From positions 1 to 58,876 of the IMG/VR virus record IMGVR_UViG_3300017706_000666: a DNA stretch of 58,876 nt; one strand, written 5' to 3'. The stretch comes from a virus. The notes below the pieces were generated by a model. That model had not been told where the DNA came from and made no database searches. It saw only the letters and a list, made by a program, of their open reading frames with translations. Each line of letters begins with the position of its first letter. The first letter of the stretch is position 1. This document shows, in pieces, positions 1 to 9,678 of the stretch. Both the position numbers and the translations under genes were made by a program.

Positions 1-123
1 CATCAGCTGTTTCCTCAGTAGCCGGAGGCGTTGTAGCTGGCTCTGAAGGTTCGGGTACATCGATGTCGCCCAAGTCAGGCGGAGCTGCTGTAGTGTCCGT
101 TGCTGCTGGGGTAGGCGGAGGAG
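1..123. repeat. Terminal overlap, copy 1 (identical to 58754-58876)
   Basis: The first 123 bases are repeated exactly at the right end. The minus-strand reading frame is open through both copies and in phase across the join, so this is best read as the overlap left when a circular assembly is cut open. It could also reflect a headful-packaged, circularly permuted molecule. A true short direct terminal repeat is less likely, because the cut falls inside a gene. Confidence 0.9.
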
Positions 124-1942
124 CTGTAACCGTGCTGTCACTAGCGGCGGGGGGAGCGGGTGGAGGTGTACCCGTGCTATCACTAGCTGCTGGTTCTGGA
201 GGTGGTGCGCCACCAGTAGTCGATGCCGTGGCGGGCCCTGTTGAGCTTGCTGCTGGTGGGTCTGGGTCGGCGGCGAGTTCAGGAATAGTCATACCGCTTT
301 GCTGAAGGAAAGAGGTCAGCCTATTCTCGTCGATTACGCCCACTTGTTCGTTGAACATGGCAATCTTTTGCCTAGCCAACAGTCTTTGGTTCTCAGACTT
401 AGGCTTGTTTCCGGATTCAAACAACCCGTTGTTCAGTCCGGTCTTAATGCGAAGGAACTCTGGGCCTCTAGTCCCAAGGTCAATAAATGTATTGTCGTAC
501 TTCTTGAACCAGTCCTTTACAATCTGTTCTGCCCGAGCTTGGTCCATACCTCCGTTTAGGAGTGCATCAATGCTTTCCTGCCTGCTCTTCGTAGCAGAGA
601 CCTTGTATCCAATTTCTTCACCGTCGTTGTTAAACACGATTTCCTCAATAGAAAGACCTCGTCCCTCCATAGTGACCTGATACCTACTGTCTGCGAGAGT
701 CGGCATCACAAACTGTGCTTCACCATTACTTGCGTCGGTTTGCAACATGGCAGGTGCCTGAGCAAAATACGCAGCTTGGTCTTCTGAGTTTTCCATGGCT
801 TGCTCCGCCAAGGCTTCCGCCAAAGAGTTAGCCTCCTCCTCTAACTGAGCAGCATATAAGCCTGTCTCGTTGTCTTTAGAGATTCTTTCTGCAATAGTCC
901 CGGCAATCCCTTCGTAGTATGTGGCCTTGGCCTCACGAGCAGCGCGAATCTGAGCAAACGACTCTTCGCTAAACTCTGTAGGTCTATCATTAAACTGTTC
1001 GACATCCACATTGAATACGTACTCACCGTCTTCGTTAAACTGACCTTCTAAGAAAGTTGCTCCCGGCATATATGCCTCTGGCGGGTAGATTCTAGAAGCG
1101 TCAAGAACGTCTTGCTGTGTGAGTTCGTTCTTGTTAGGAGCGTCATTTACCTTGTATCCGTAGATAGAGATGGCCTGACCCATTTCGTTTGGGTGGGCTA
1201 CGTTCTTCTTGTCCAGCACCCTAGCAACGTCACCATACAGCTTGTTTAGGTCCAGCTCTCCAGTCTGAAAGTCTGTGCCATCGAATCGAAGTTGATAGAC
1301 ACCTTCTGAGTTAGAGAAGTTCTCCGTGTACATGGTGTCTGCCAACGGTGCAACGAGGTACTCAGACCCCTCAAACTTGATTGGAGGAGCGTAACCCCCA
1401 CGGGGGTCGTTAAGTGTGGACTCTCTCCACGGGGTTTGAACCCCATTAGCATCCTCAAAAGCAAACGAACCGTCGGCCAACTGAACAGGAACGCCACTAT
1501 CGTGAACCCTATACTCTGCTTGAATCTCAGGAACTGTAGCCGCAGCGTTTTGGAAATTACCAATAGCCACATTGTCCATGATGTTCTTCTCCGAAGAGGA
1601 CACGGCGGTACCGATATTGACAAGGTCTACATATTCCTGTTTTGCAGTTTGATAAGACTGAACGTCCTCGGCACGACCCGTCGAATAAGCACGAGCTGCT
1701 TTTTCTTGCATGTCGTTTAACAGGGATTGACCCATTCTACCATATCGCCCTGAAAGACCAGCGGGTAAAGATGCTTGCTGCGCCTTCGTAAAACCCATCC
1801 GTGTATCGAGCTCTACCTGCCGCTGCTTTCGCTTCTCCTGAATCTCGCTCAGGCTGTTAGAGATTTCCGCTCCTGCCTGACGGCCTATCTCGCTAAAGCT
1901 AACGCGGTCAGCTAAATACCCTGTCTTAAATCTTGTGCCCAT
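1..1942 (-). CDS. Ejection-type virion protein, N-terminal part (continues at 58753-58539)
   Basis: The ATG at 1942 overlaps the stop of the 295-residue gene upstream (TAATG). The frame stays open to base 1 and resumes in phase at the other end of the circle, giving about 718 residues in all. The N-terminal half is mixed alpha/beta with polar helices. Around residues 555-645 lies a low-complexity linker rich in Pro, Ala, Thr and Ser with PPAAS-type units. I do not recognise the family. Its position between a small ejection-like protein and a 3,301-residue polyvalent protein, after the stabilisation protein, suggests an internal virion or DNA-ejection protein; this rests on gene order only. 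Confidence 0.75.
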   Translation of the reverse strand, partial: MGTRFKTGYLADRVSFSEIGRQAGAEISNSLSEIQEKRKQRQVELDTRMGFTKAQQASLPAGLSGRYGRMGQSLLNDMQEKAARAYSTGRAEDVQSYQTAKQEYVDLVNIGTAVSSSEKNIMDNVAIGNFQNAAATVPEIQAEYRVHDSGVPVQLADGSFAFEDANGVQTPWRESTLNDPRGGYAPPIKFEGSEYLVAPLADTMYTENFSNSEGVYQLRFDGTDFQTGELDLNKLYGDVARVLDKKNVAHPNEMGQAISIYGYKVNDAPNKNELTQQDVLDASRIYPPEAYMPGATFLEGQFNEDGEYVFNVDVEQFNDRPTEFSEESFAQIRAAREAKATYYEGIAGTIAERISKDNETGLYAAQLEEEANSLAEALAEQAMENSEDQAAYFAQAPAMLQTDASNGEAQFVMPTLADSRYQVTMEGRGLSIEEIVFNNDGEEIGYKVSATKSRQESIDALLNGGMDQARAEQIVKDWFKKYDNTFIDLGTRGPEFLRIKTGLNNGLFESGNKPKSENQRLLARQKIAMFNEQVGVIDENRLTSFLQQSGMTIPELAADPDPPAASSTGPATASTTGGAPPPEPAASDSTGTPPPAPPAASDSTVTAPPPTPAATDTTAAPPDLGDIDVPEPSEPATTPPATEETAD

Positions 1943-2829
1943 TAGTCTGCTTTTTCAAAGTCATTTACCATGGTCTGAACCTCCTTCCTAAGGACCTTCA
2001 TTCCTTTTATGGAGGAGTCCTTCGCTTTATTTTTTAGTCTGTTGGCACGAGCGGGGTCAATTACATACTCACCTCCCGTCAAAGCAAGGCCCATAGAGTT
2101 GCCCTCTTCGTCAACCACATACATTTCGTTTTTCTCGTGACTAAACTTACCGGGGGTCTTCTGAACCTTAGCGCCATCTTCGGCCATAGCCTTTACAGCA
2201 CCAAGTCCGATACCGAAACTCGCGGCACCACCAAGAGCGGCACCAAATCCCTGTCCAATCTGGGCTCTAGCCTGCCCAAGTTTTGCGTCTGCAAGAGCCT
2301 TAGCGTCGTATGCAAAGTCAATATCTCTATTCGAGCGAGCCTCACGCAACCCAGTCTCTCTTTCTCTTGCACTCGCTAGATTGGTAAGTGCCGATGTCTG
2401 TAATCGCTGTTGAGTCAAAGTCTCTTCTCTCATTTGTCTCTGAGCCTGAGACTGAGCGCCCATGATTGCGCCTAGACCACGAGCCCCGAACTGTTGAGCG
2501 GCCCCCGCTGTGGTGGCTAGAGAACGATTGATGTCATCTGTTCGCATCTGAAGCAGACGTTGGTCGTAGGCGTTCTTTACCGCGTCATAGTATTCACCCG
2601 GTGTAGATAGCGATGGCTGATTACCAAGAACTGATTCTAAATTTTCGTTAGCTTTTGCAAGCTCTTTCTTTGCCTGACCCTTAGCTACAAAGCCTGACAC
2701 AATATCGGCTACTCCACCAAGCCCTGACGCAGCTCCACTAGCCATCATCCCAGTAAGGTCACTAGCCATGCCGTAACCACCCTCACCACCAGCCTTCCCT
2801 AGCTTCCCCAAATCATCAAATAGTCCCAT
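1942..2829 (-). CDS. Small internal virion (ejection) protein
   Basis: 295 residues. The first 50 are glycine-rich and weakly hydrophobic, the middle (about 55-190) is a long Ala/Gln/Arg-rich helical region, residues 191-217 are again Gly/Ala-rich and could insert in a membrane, and the C-terminus carries the motif LTGGEYVIDP (250-259) followed by a basic helix. GGEYVI-type motifs occur in internal or tape-measure-like proteins of other phages. The start lies just downstream of the stabilisation protein stop and the stop overlaps the next start (TAATG). Role in genome ejection is inferred from composition and place, comparable to gp14/gp7-type ejection proteins of other podoviruses; sequence identity to them is not claimed. 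Confidence 0.7.
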   Translation of the reverse strand: MGLFDDLGKLGKAGGEGGYGMASDLTGMMASGAASGLGGVADIVSGFVAKGQAKKELAKANENLESVLGNQPSLSTPGEYYDAVKNAYDQRLLQMRTDDINRSLATTAGAAQQFGARGLGAIMGAQSQAQRQMREETLTQQRLQTSALTNLASARERETGLREARSNRDIDFAYDAKALADAKLGQARAQIGQGFGAALGGAASFGIGLGAVKAMAEDGAKVQKTPGKFSHEKNEMYVVDEEGNSMGLALTGGEYVIDPARANRLKNKAKDSSIKGMKVLRKEVQTMVNDFEKAD

Positions 2830-2838
2830 ATTACAAAG

Positions 2839-5800
2839 TTATTCTTTTTGGTCGTTATGCAATGGAGACCTAGAGTAAGCTGCATTTACAGCGAAAAGCT
2901 CAACGGCTCCAGTATTGTCGTTAGTCAACTTAATTTTTGCGTGATAGTCCCTGATTTTGTCTCCGTTTATTTCATCTTGAGACAACGCCATCAAGATATC
3001 GCCCGCAGAAACTCCAGAAGCGTTACTCAGTGTCACCTCAGTCCTGCTGTCAACAGAGTTAATCGTGGCGGACAAGTTGGTTTCACTTGACGAAGCCAAT
3101 AAATATGCAGCATCACCAATGCTAAATGGCAAATTGCTAATCCTTGAGGTAATCTTGACCTTGTTTCCGTCTTTAGACTCAACTCTACCAAGCACAACCT
3201 TGTGCGACATGTTTGCCGTAGAGTTAGACGTGATGTCTTTAGGGATGACAGTGTAATACATACCCTCCCTTTCCTCGTACATGGGCTCGGTAATGTTTGT
3301 TGTTTGCTGGGTGTTAGAAACAACAGCAGACCAAGTGTCATTACCCTCTAAGCTCAGGGCATTGTAAACTTTAACAGACGAAGGGTTCTCTTTTGATACT
3401 ACTTCAACCACAGAATTGTACTGACGCCCATAGAAATTGTTGTATGTACTGTTCACGTTGTGCCTGTGAATCTGACCGTTCTCAAATGAGAAGAACCTGT
3501 TGTGCAGGTGTGCGTACATCTCAGGGTTGAAGGAGTAAAGGGATAGCCAAAAGTTTTTGGTTGCCCCCCATGCAATAGTTTTTCCTGCATCGTCCGTACC
3601 TGCCGCCACGCTAACAGCCACACTTGCGTCGTCCGCAACTGCTGCCCGAATAGAGACACAGTTTGTTGGGAACAACACAGAGCCGTCTCCGGGATTGAAC
3701 TGGCATACACCCCTAAAGGAGCCCTTTGAGTGAACCAAATCCATCTCAATAGTTGCGGACTCCCTTTGTTTTTGAGGCTCTATGAAAACAGAGGCCCTCT
3801 CAGTAAGTCTGTCTACGTACATCACGGCGGTGCCGATAGTGTTCCATTGCGGTAGCCGCGCAACAGGACGTATAACGTCAGATTCCCAAGACAGTGCTTC
3901 CTTATCCCAAGTTGGCAGGTTTTCAAACGAAGCAACAGACTTTAGCTTTCCATTAGCGCCAGCAATCCTAGGATTTGTAGGGGGCAATGGGACGTCTCCT
4001 ACGTTTGTGCTTCCTATCGTGATGTCGTTGACCTGCTGGCCCTCAACAGTCACAATGTATTCGCTGTTTTCTGGGTCGAATCCACATGGTATTCTGGGAA
4101 TCTGTTCACGCACCAAGAGGTCTGCAAACAGGTTCTCAAAGAAGGACTCTAGCTTGACGTCGCTAATGGGTTCAATGCCTTTAGAAGACACCCTAACAAT
4201 CTTGCCCGCCTCCATGTCAGCGAAATACGTAATACCAAACCTGTCTACAACAGACTCAGGGTTTCTACCCGGACCATATATGCCAGCATAGTACGTCTCG
4301 GTGCCCAGAACATTTTTGCTGGTCACGAGCATGCCGTCTTGAGCAGCTTCAATCAGCTGCCTACCCACTGGTGTCGCGCTTATTTTCTTTTCTTGTAACA
4401 CCAATAGCGACTCCCCCTTATCTACGAGGTACGTAATGAAACCATCCGCTGAGTTGTAGTCCTTAAACGGAAACAAGACAGGGTTAAATGAGGAGAGGTT
4501 TAGCCGTGCCGAATCCGAAACAAAAGGTTCGCTATATGTCACAGCAGAGTTCCTAGAAATCTCTCTCTGTTCAGGCGTTTCGATGTGCGGTCTGCCTATG
4601 CTGACGGCCTTGGAGTCAAAGAAATCGCTGACTCTTTCGTCTTCGATAACGTACTTCACGTAAACAGCACTGTCTACATCAATTGGGCTAAACGCTCTGG
4701 TGATATCAGACTGAAGTGTAGGTGTATAGTCTATCTCAGCGTTGCTTAACTGCTCCCTAATCCTCAAGTATACGTCGCCTTGGTTCAAGGTTATAACTCC
4801 GGGGAACAATCCGTTATTGCCTGCTGCTGTTATGGTGTTGTTTCCAACAGAGCTTCCTATGGTATTTTGAGTAAACGGATTTGACGGGTGAATGGTGTAC
4901 GTATTTGTACCGTCTCCGTTGTCAAACAAATTTTCTACAAAAACATACCCGCTCGAAGACGCCGTGGTTAATACTCGGTCTCCTCTATACAGCCTTTCGT
5001 CCGAAGTAAACCTATTAGCGTTTACAACAGAGATGGAGAACGTGGGTGACGTGCTATTACTTCTGTCTCCAGCGTGAGTCCTCGCACCGCCCACCTCAAC
5101 GATGTCGTACTGCTCTCCTACTTCGTGGTACAGCTTAGCCTCGGTTGCTCGCTTAGGTCTATATATCTCAACTAGACACCGCTGAGAAAAGAAATCTGTA
5201 CCTAGCCTTACTGAGTCTCTATCGAATCCCGGCGTTGAGTTGTCTCTAAGTGTCAAGAACCACCCGGTTCTCCTGTAGTTGTCCTCGTCGTCCTGAGATG
5301 TACTGTCCGTGAGTTTGATTGGGTTCTGGTCGTCGTCGTTATAAAACTGATAAGACGTAATCTTGAACTCATTCATAGGGCGAACGATACCCTGTGGTCC
5401 CACATACTCAAGAACCCTTAGTACATCACCCTCCTTGTACTCATAAGAAATCTCAGCGCCCTTAAAATCCCTGTATGAGTTTGACTTGCCCTCAAGGGGC
5501 CGCATAGAGATAAAGATTTGGCCGTTTATTCCTCCCTCAAGGCCCTGTAGTACAGGTCTTGTTTTTGTGCCATCACTAGAGCGAATGTCAGCGAAGTCTG
5601 TTTTCTTTCCAAGGGCGGCCTCAGCAACTGAGACTTGCAATATCTTCTCGTAGGTGTTGTTCTTAGAGTAAACGGGGGCCCACTTCGTAGCCCATGGAGG
5701 TGGCTCGTGAATAAGCCTAAGGTCAACACTTGTTCTACCTTCTCTTCCTTGTCTTTGTGCAGAGCCAAAATGAGGGACGTTTACATCTCCAATCTTTTGA

Positions 5801-8052
5801 ACTCCAGAAGCTCTGTTTCTGTGGTCGTAATAAACAATTCCAAAGTCATGAGCGGCTCCAGCCTTAAAGGAGGTTAGGTCGGCGCCATCAGACTGAATGA
5901 CATCTAAGCTACCACTAGCCACCTCGTAGTCAAAGAAGTAAGACCTGATAGCTCCACTAGAGCCAATACTGAAATCGTTCAGACTGAATCCTGAAGTCGG
6001 GTTGTTGTATTGGCTATTTATGATTAAGCTAATGTCTGACGAATCAAACAGGTATGCTTGAAAGGTATTTAGACTGAGACCACCGTTGTGTGTCCCAGCT
6101 AGCAGAGTTCCGTTTGTAGTGTCTACAAAATCGTTTCCAATTGTCGCGCCAGAGTTGCTAATCTGGAGCGGGGCCACAGCCTGAACAGCCTCTAAGTCTA
6201 CATTGACGCAACGAATCTTGAACTTAACGTTGTTTGTTGCGCCATCAAACTCAGCAGAATATATTTGAAAATCAAGCACACCCTCTAGCCATACAGCCAG
6301 CCTGTCGGCGTCGGCATTGGTCCCGGGAGATTGTGCCCCGCCAGTTTTTTGAAGCATAGCACTCGCACCCGAAAGGGGGTTGGGAGCATTAGGAGGACCA
6401 CTAAGGGGCTCGCTCAAAAAGGTGCACGATACCTGTCCAATAGTGCCAACAATGTTGTCTTGAATCCAAGTGAAAAGCTCAGCTTGTGTAGCCGCTGTGG
6501 GTGCGGGGTGCTGTGACTGAAAGGTTAGGTTGCCCACAGGCTTTAAAGCAATACCGTTAAATATCTCGTCGCTGTCCAAGACAAACATGTCGTCAGCGTT
6601 AATGAGATTGCTACCATTGTTGTAGTAGGTCGCCGTAGTGTATGCCTGCCTAGTGTTCGGACCCGTACCGTCAGCACCTGTTGCCGCAAATCCAATTTTA
6701 CTTGCGGAGATGTTGACGTTAAAATCAACAACCCCTTGATTGTCCTCAATCCCTAATGCAGGGAAGTTCGATAGGTCAAGATTAAAATTGATTCCGTCAG
6801 TAGTGGAGTCCCCAAACCTTGCAAACGGTTCAGTCGGAGGTGCAAAAAACCCAAAGGGTACCGCTCCGCCAATATCAGCAGCCAAAAATTCTTCCTTCTG
6901 GTTATTGCTGCTTGAGTCATCAAGTATTTCGGTGGCACCGTCTAGTACAGGAAGGTTTAGATTCACCGCTGTAGCTGACCTAGGAGAGAAAACGTTATAG
7001 GCGTATACGTCTGTATTCTCTAAATTGTCAAAACCCTCTACGTAGTCTCCGTACATCAGCCTTCCGCCACAAATAGCTTGGCTTGACGCGAGCCTAGGCA
7101 CAGCATCAAACGGCTTGTTTGCTTCCTCATCCGAAAGCGCGGGGTAGACTCCATCGTTTCTAAAGATGAATGATTGAGTTCCTCCGACAACGTTATTGTC
7201 AAGTTCTGCAACCTTGAGAAAAAGCTGGTCGTTGTTCTTTCTAGCAAAGACACGAATCTTTCTTACAGGTCCGTCCGAGTTGGTTACGGTTATCTCAAGC
7301 TCGTTATTATCACCACCCAAGAACTCCATAGCCGGAGCGTTAAAGGCCATGTTTGTAGGGCTTACCGCAAGGTCTGAGTAAATACCAAGGGCGGATACCT
7401 CACCGTCGTCATACACGTATTGATACGTGAACTGAAAGCAACTTTCCTTCAGGTTGTTTGAGCCAATGGTGGGATTTGTGATAAACCGAAACGTAGCAGC
7501 GGTCTGTGGCGGCTGCTTGCATACGGTCAGAAACTTCTGCTTTTGAATAGCAGTTCCACTAGTAAGGTTGGCGTCATAGTTACCCAACAATAGCTTAGTG
7601 GCGTTGAGTTTTCTTGGCTCGTTCCTGTTGTCCGTGAAGTAAAGAAGGTGCTCTTGGTGTTGATTGATGACAACGTCACCCTTCACAAAAGCATCACGCT
7701 GAAAGTTCAGAACAGAATCCTGATACAGCTTCTCATACCTGTCCGTTACAGAATCATATCTGTATATCCCGTGATTGTTAGCTGAATTGTACAAGAAGAA
7801 GTACATGCACTTACCCGCCTCGCAAGGAACAACGCCAATAACCCTGTTGTCTCCAGACGATGGGATAGAGTCCGCTGTGTTCTCCGCTGGCAATACGGCT
7901 GTAGTGCCCTCAACATTCTTTATGATTCCTTGAGTCCCGTCGGTTTCGTGAGATACGCGCACGTTAAGAGCGTCCGTCATCTCAAACGGCTTCACCAACC
8001 TCTCATCTTCATCCTTGTTGAGGTATTGGGGTACGAGCTTTTCAATCGCCAT
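2839..8052 (-). CDS. Large tail-hub / stabilisation-type protein
   Basis: 1,737 residues, the second largest protein of the phage. The N-terminus (LVPQYLNKDEDERLV, then a description-like run with YFTDNRNEPRKLN near residue 140) and the long beta-rich body fit the proteins annotated as phage stabilisation or muzzle proteins, which close the tail of P22-like and crAss-like podoviruses. It follows the ring-like connector gene with a TAATG overlap at 8052, and the ejection proteins follow it, the order expected for a tail tip that seals the packaged genome. No enzymatic motif was seen. The exact structural role is inferred. Confidence 0.75.
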   Translation of the reverse strand: MAIEKLVPQYLNKDEDERLVKPFEMTDALNVRVSHETDGTQGIIKNVEGTTAVLPAENTADSIPSSGDNRVIGVVPCEAGKCMYFFLYNSANNHGIYRYDSVTDRYEKLYQDSVLNFQRDAFVKGDVVINQHQEHLLYFTDNRNEPRKLNATKLLLGNYDANLTSGTAIQKQKFLTVCKQPPQTAATFRFITNPTIGSNNLKESCFQFTYQYVYDDGEVSALGIYSDLAVSPTNMAFNAPAMEFLGGDNNELEITVTNSDGPVRKIRVFARKNNDQLFLKVAELDNNVVGGTQSFIFRNDGVYPALSDEEANKPFDAVPRLASSQAICGGRLMYGDYVEGFDNLENTDVYAYNVFSPRSATAVNLNLPVLDGATEILDDSSSNNQKEEFLAADIGGAVPFGFFAPPTEPFARFGDSTTDGINFNLDLSNFPALGIEDNQGVVDFNVNISASKIGFAATGADGTGPNTRQAYTTATYYNNGSNLINADDMFVLDSDEIFNGIALKPVGNLTFQSQHPAPTAATQAELFTWIQDNIVGTIGQVSCTFLSEPLSGPPNAPNPLSGASAMLQKTGGAQSPGTNADADRLAVWLEGVLDFQIYSAEFDGATNNVKFKIRCVNVDLEAVQAVAPLQISNSGATIGNDFVDTTNGTLLAGTHNGGLSLNTFQAYLFDSSDISLIINSQYNNPTSGFSLNDFSIGSSGAIRSYFFDYEVASGSLDVIQSDGADLTSFKAGAAHDFGIVYYDHRNRASGVQKIGDVNVPHFGSAQRQGREGRTSVDLRLIHEPPPWATKWAPVYSKNNTYEKILQVSVAEAALGKKTDFADIRSSDGTKTRPVLQGLEGGINGQIFISMRPLEGKSNSYRDFKGAEISYEYKEGDVLRVLEYVGPQGIVRPMNEFKITSYQFYNDDDQNPIKLTDSTSQDDEDNYRRTGWFLTLRDNSTPGFDRDSVRLGTDFFSQRCLVEIYRPKRATEAKLYHEVGEQYDIVEVGGARTHAGDRSNSTSPTFSISVVNANRFTSDERLYRGDRVLTTASSSGYVFVENLFDNGDGTNTYTIHPSNPFTQNTIGSSVGNNTITAAGNNGLFPGVITLNQGDVYLRIREQLSNAEIDYTPTLQSDITRAFSPIDVDSAVYVKYVIEDERVSDFFDSKAVSIGRPHIETPEQREISRNSAVTYSEPFVSDSARLNLSSFNPVLFPFKDYNSADGFITYLVDKGESLLVLQEKKISATPVGRQLIEAAQDGMLVTSKNVLGTETYYAGIYGPGRNPESVVDRFGITYFADMEAGKIVRVSSKGIEPISDVKLESFFENLFADLLVREQIPRIPCGFDPENSEYIVTVEGQQVNDITIGSTNVGDVPLPPTNPRIAGANGKLKSVASFENLPTWDKEALSWESDVIRPVARLPQWNTIGTAVMYVDRLTERASVFIEPQKQRESATIEMDLVHSKGSFRGVCQFNPGDGSVLFPTNCVSIRAAVADDASVAVSVAAGTDDAGKTIAWGATKNFWLSLYSFNPEMYAHLHNRFFSFENGQIHRHNVNSTYNNFYGRQYNSVVEVVSKENPSSVKVYNALSLEGNDTWSAVVSNTQQTTNITEPMYEEREGMYYTVIPKDITSNSTANMSHKVVLGRVESKDGNKVKITSRISNLPFSIGDAAYLLASSSETNLSATINSVDSRTEVTLSNASGVSAGDILMALSQDEINGDKIRDYHAKIKLTNDNTGAVELFAVNAAYSRSPLHNDQKE

Positions 8053-8858
8053 TAGTACTTAGGTGCCTGCTTGGTGTTCTTGCGAATCGTCTTCAGGGCC
8101 TCCTCCATACTAAATGCCTTGAGCCTTGCGTTCGCCTTGCGTCTCTCGTTGTAATACTCAACTCTGGCTCTGTTCTTCTCTACAGCCGGAACGCTGCTTT
8201 TACGCTCTACCAGTTTGTAGTAGATGTAAGACCGAAGAGCCTCCTCTGCCTCCACATGAACCGTGGGATTGACAGAACGAGCCTCGTCTGCGATGTACTC
8301 AATAACAACCTCAGAGAACGTGCCAGCCGATACTTCAATTCTGTTCTGGTCTTCGTTCATCCTGTACTGCCCTTGATATTGTCCACCACCAAGACCGTAA
8401 ATCTGTCCAATATTGTTTTGGTAAACGTAGTTGCTGAACACGATGTAGTCGTCGTCACCGAACACGCCTAAGCCAAGCGTTCCGCCTTTAGCGTCTACCC
8501 TGTCGTTTATGCCGTCACCGTCACTATCAATGATATTACCAGATGCATCGGTGCTGTACTTCTGAGAGTAGTTAATATTCTTGTTCTCTCCCAAAACGTA
8601 GACCAACCCGTCCTCGCCCACCAAGCCAATCTTGACTAACGAGACAAAGTCATCTGGCAAGGTCACCGTGTCGTTGCTGTTCTTCGACAACTTCAGAGAC
8701 CTGACACGCTTAAGCATATCAAATCCCATCTCCCGGATTCCGCGCAAGGCAAAGTTCTTTACGACCATGTCCGATACGTTGCTCACGTAATCGTCCGAGT
8801 CGAGAGTCAGAACAAAGTCATTGACTACTTGGTCTACGGTAACTAGATTTCTTGCCAT
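8052..8858 (-). CDS. Ring-like head-tail connector / tail tube protein
   Basis: 268 residues. The N-terminal part is helical with the motif ALRGIREMGFD (about residue 37) and a following VTLPDDFVSLVKIGL strand. The centre has an Asp/Gly-rich insertion (DSDGDGINDRVD) that resembles a calcium-binding loop. The C-terminus is a long basic helix ending KQAPKY. This architecture is typical of the small ring or tail-tubular proteins between the portal and tail hub of podoviruses. It lies between another connector candidate and the stabilisation protein in one transcript. Assignment is from architecture and context. Confidence 0.65.
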   Translation of the reverse strand: MARNLVTVDQVVNDFVLTLDSDDYVSNVSDMVVKNFALRGIREMGFDMLKRVRSLKLSKNSNDTVTLPDDFVSLVKIGLVGEDGLVYVLGENKNINYSQKYSTDASGNIIDSDGDGINDRVDAKGGTLGLGVFGDDDYIVFSNYVYQNNIGQIYGLGGGQYQGQYRMNEDQNRIEVSAGTFSEVVIEYIADEARSVNPTVHVEAEEALRSYIYYKLVERKSSVPAVEKNRARVEYYNERRKANARLKAFSMEEALKTIRKNTKQAPKY

Positions 8859-8861
8859 GCT

Positions 8862-9599
8862 TTATCTCTGTTGGGGTTGTTGCTGACCGTAATTAGAAAC
8901 GGCGGCATCCCTAAGGTTAATACCAATCAATCTAGCCATCTCCTCAACCAGCTTGGGGACATAGTGCTCAGGCATCTCAAAGTCAGTACTGCTGGCTGCG
9001 CTGTAAGCCTCTTTGTTGTTTAGCGTGGTAAAGCCAAACTTGGGAAGAGATGAGGTCCTTGCACCTGTGGCGGCGTTAAGTCCTTCTGGCTGCTTGTAGT
9101 ACCTGACCTTAATCTTATTCAGACTTTGAGGGTACACCTCAATCTGGTCGTCAAGAAAGGCAATAGGAGAGTCCTCGGTGGGTGCGCTAAGATTGCTGTG
9201 AAGCACATACTCTAACTTCTCTTCGTCATATTCAACGGGAATAGTAACAGAAGTATTCTCTCCAAACAGCAAGGAGCCGTCAGTCTTTACATTTATAATG
9301 CGAGAAAGGTCGTCAGGCTTAGCAAAATGAGAACCAGTGGTCCTAGAAATCGTGTTTGATGTTTTGGTGAACAAGGACAAATCCTCCTTGATTTGCTTAA
9401 TCAGAGAGTTGTTTCTGCCGGGGTCTACGCCTCTTTTCCTAAGCGCCTCCGCATTGACCAACTGACTAAAAAGACTGTTGAACACGTTTGTTTGCGCGAT
9501 AGGAGCGAAAGAGTTGAACTCTGTTGGCGTAACAAAGCCTCGCTCATCTTTGTTAGCGATGTCCTTTAGTGCATTATAAACCTCTCTAACACTTGCCAT
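8862..9599 (-). CDS. Head-tail connector candidate
   Basis: 245 residues, mixed alpha/beta, with an N-terminal EF-hand-like phrase (DERGFVTPTEFNSF) that is also common in structural connectors, a central beta region (RIINVKTDGSLLFG) and a polar C-terminus ending in Gln/Pro-rich sequence. It is the first gene after a clear terminator (9628-9652) and a host-type promoter (9617-9624). It therefore seems to head the connector, stabilisation and ejection transcript. The family was not recognised with certainty; a connector or tail-completion role is inferred from its place next to the ring-like protein. Confidence 0.6.
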   Translation of the reverse strand: MASVREVYNALKDIANKDERGFVTPTEFNSFAPIAQTNVFNSLFSQLVNAEALRKRGVDPGRNNSLIKQIKEDLSLFTKTSNTISRTTGSHFAKPDDLSRIINVKTDGSLLFGENTSVTIPVEYDEEKLEYVLHSNLSAPTEDSPIAFLDDQIEVYPQSLNKIKVRYYKQPEGLNAATGARTSSLPKFGFTTLNNKEAYSAASSTDFEMPEHYVPKLVEEMARLIGINLRDAAVSNYGQQQPQQR

Positions 9600-9616
9600 A
9601 GTAAGGGATTATCTCG

Positions 9617-9624
9617 CAAATATA
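9617..9624 (-). promoter_or_regulatory. Bacteroidota-type -7 box TATATTTG
   Basis: Exact match to the Bacteroidota -7 consensus TAnnTTTG on the minus strand, 17 bases before the ATG at 9599 and just after the terminator at 9628-9652. No clear -33 TTG is seen at the usual distance. The terminator-promoter pair makes it likely that transcription restarts here. Confidence 0.6.
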
Positions 9625-9627
9625 CAG

Positions 9628-9652
9628 AAAAAGAAAGGGGGCTTGTGCCCCC
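9628..9652 (-). terminator. Rho-independent terminator
   Basis: On the minus strand a six-pair stem (GGGGGC/GCCCCC with a 4-base loop, 9637-9652) is followed by TTTCTTTTT. It ends the transcript of the 276-residue gene whose stop is at 9679. Confidence 0.8.
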
Positions 9653-9678
9653 TCTCCAGTATCCATGCTGGTTATGCG

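Noticed and set aside
63-305. Plus-strand frame of 80 residues rich in Gly, Ala and Val
   Set aside because: It is the reverse strand of the Pro/Ala/Thr-rich linker of the ejection-type protein; low-complexity DNA gives long open frames on both strands.
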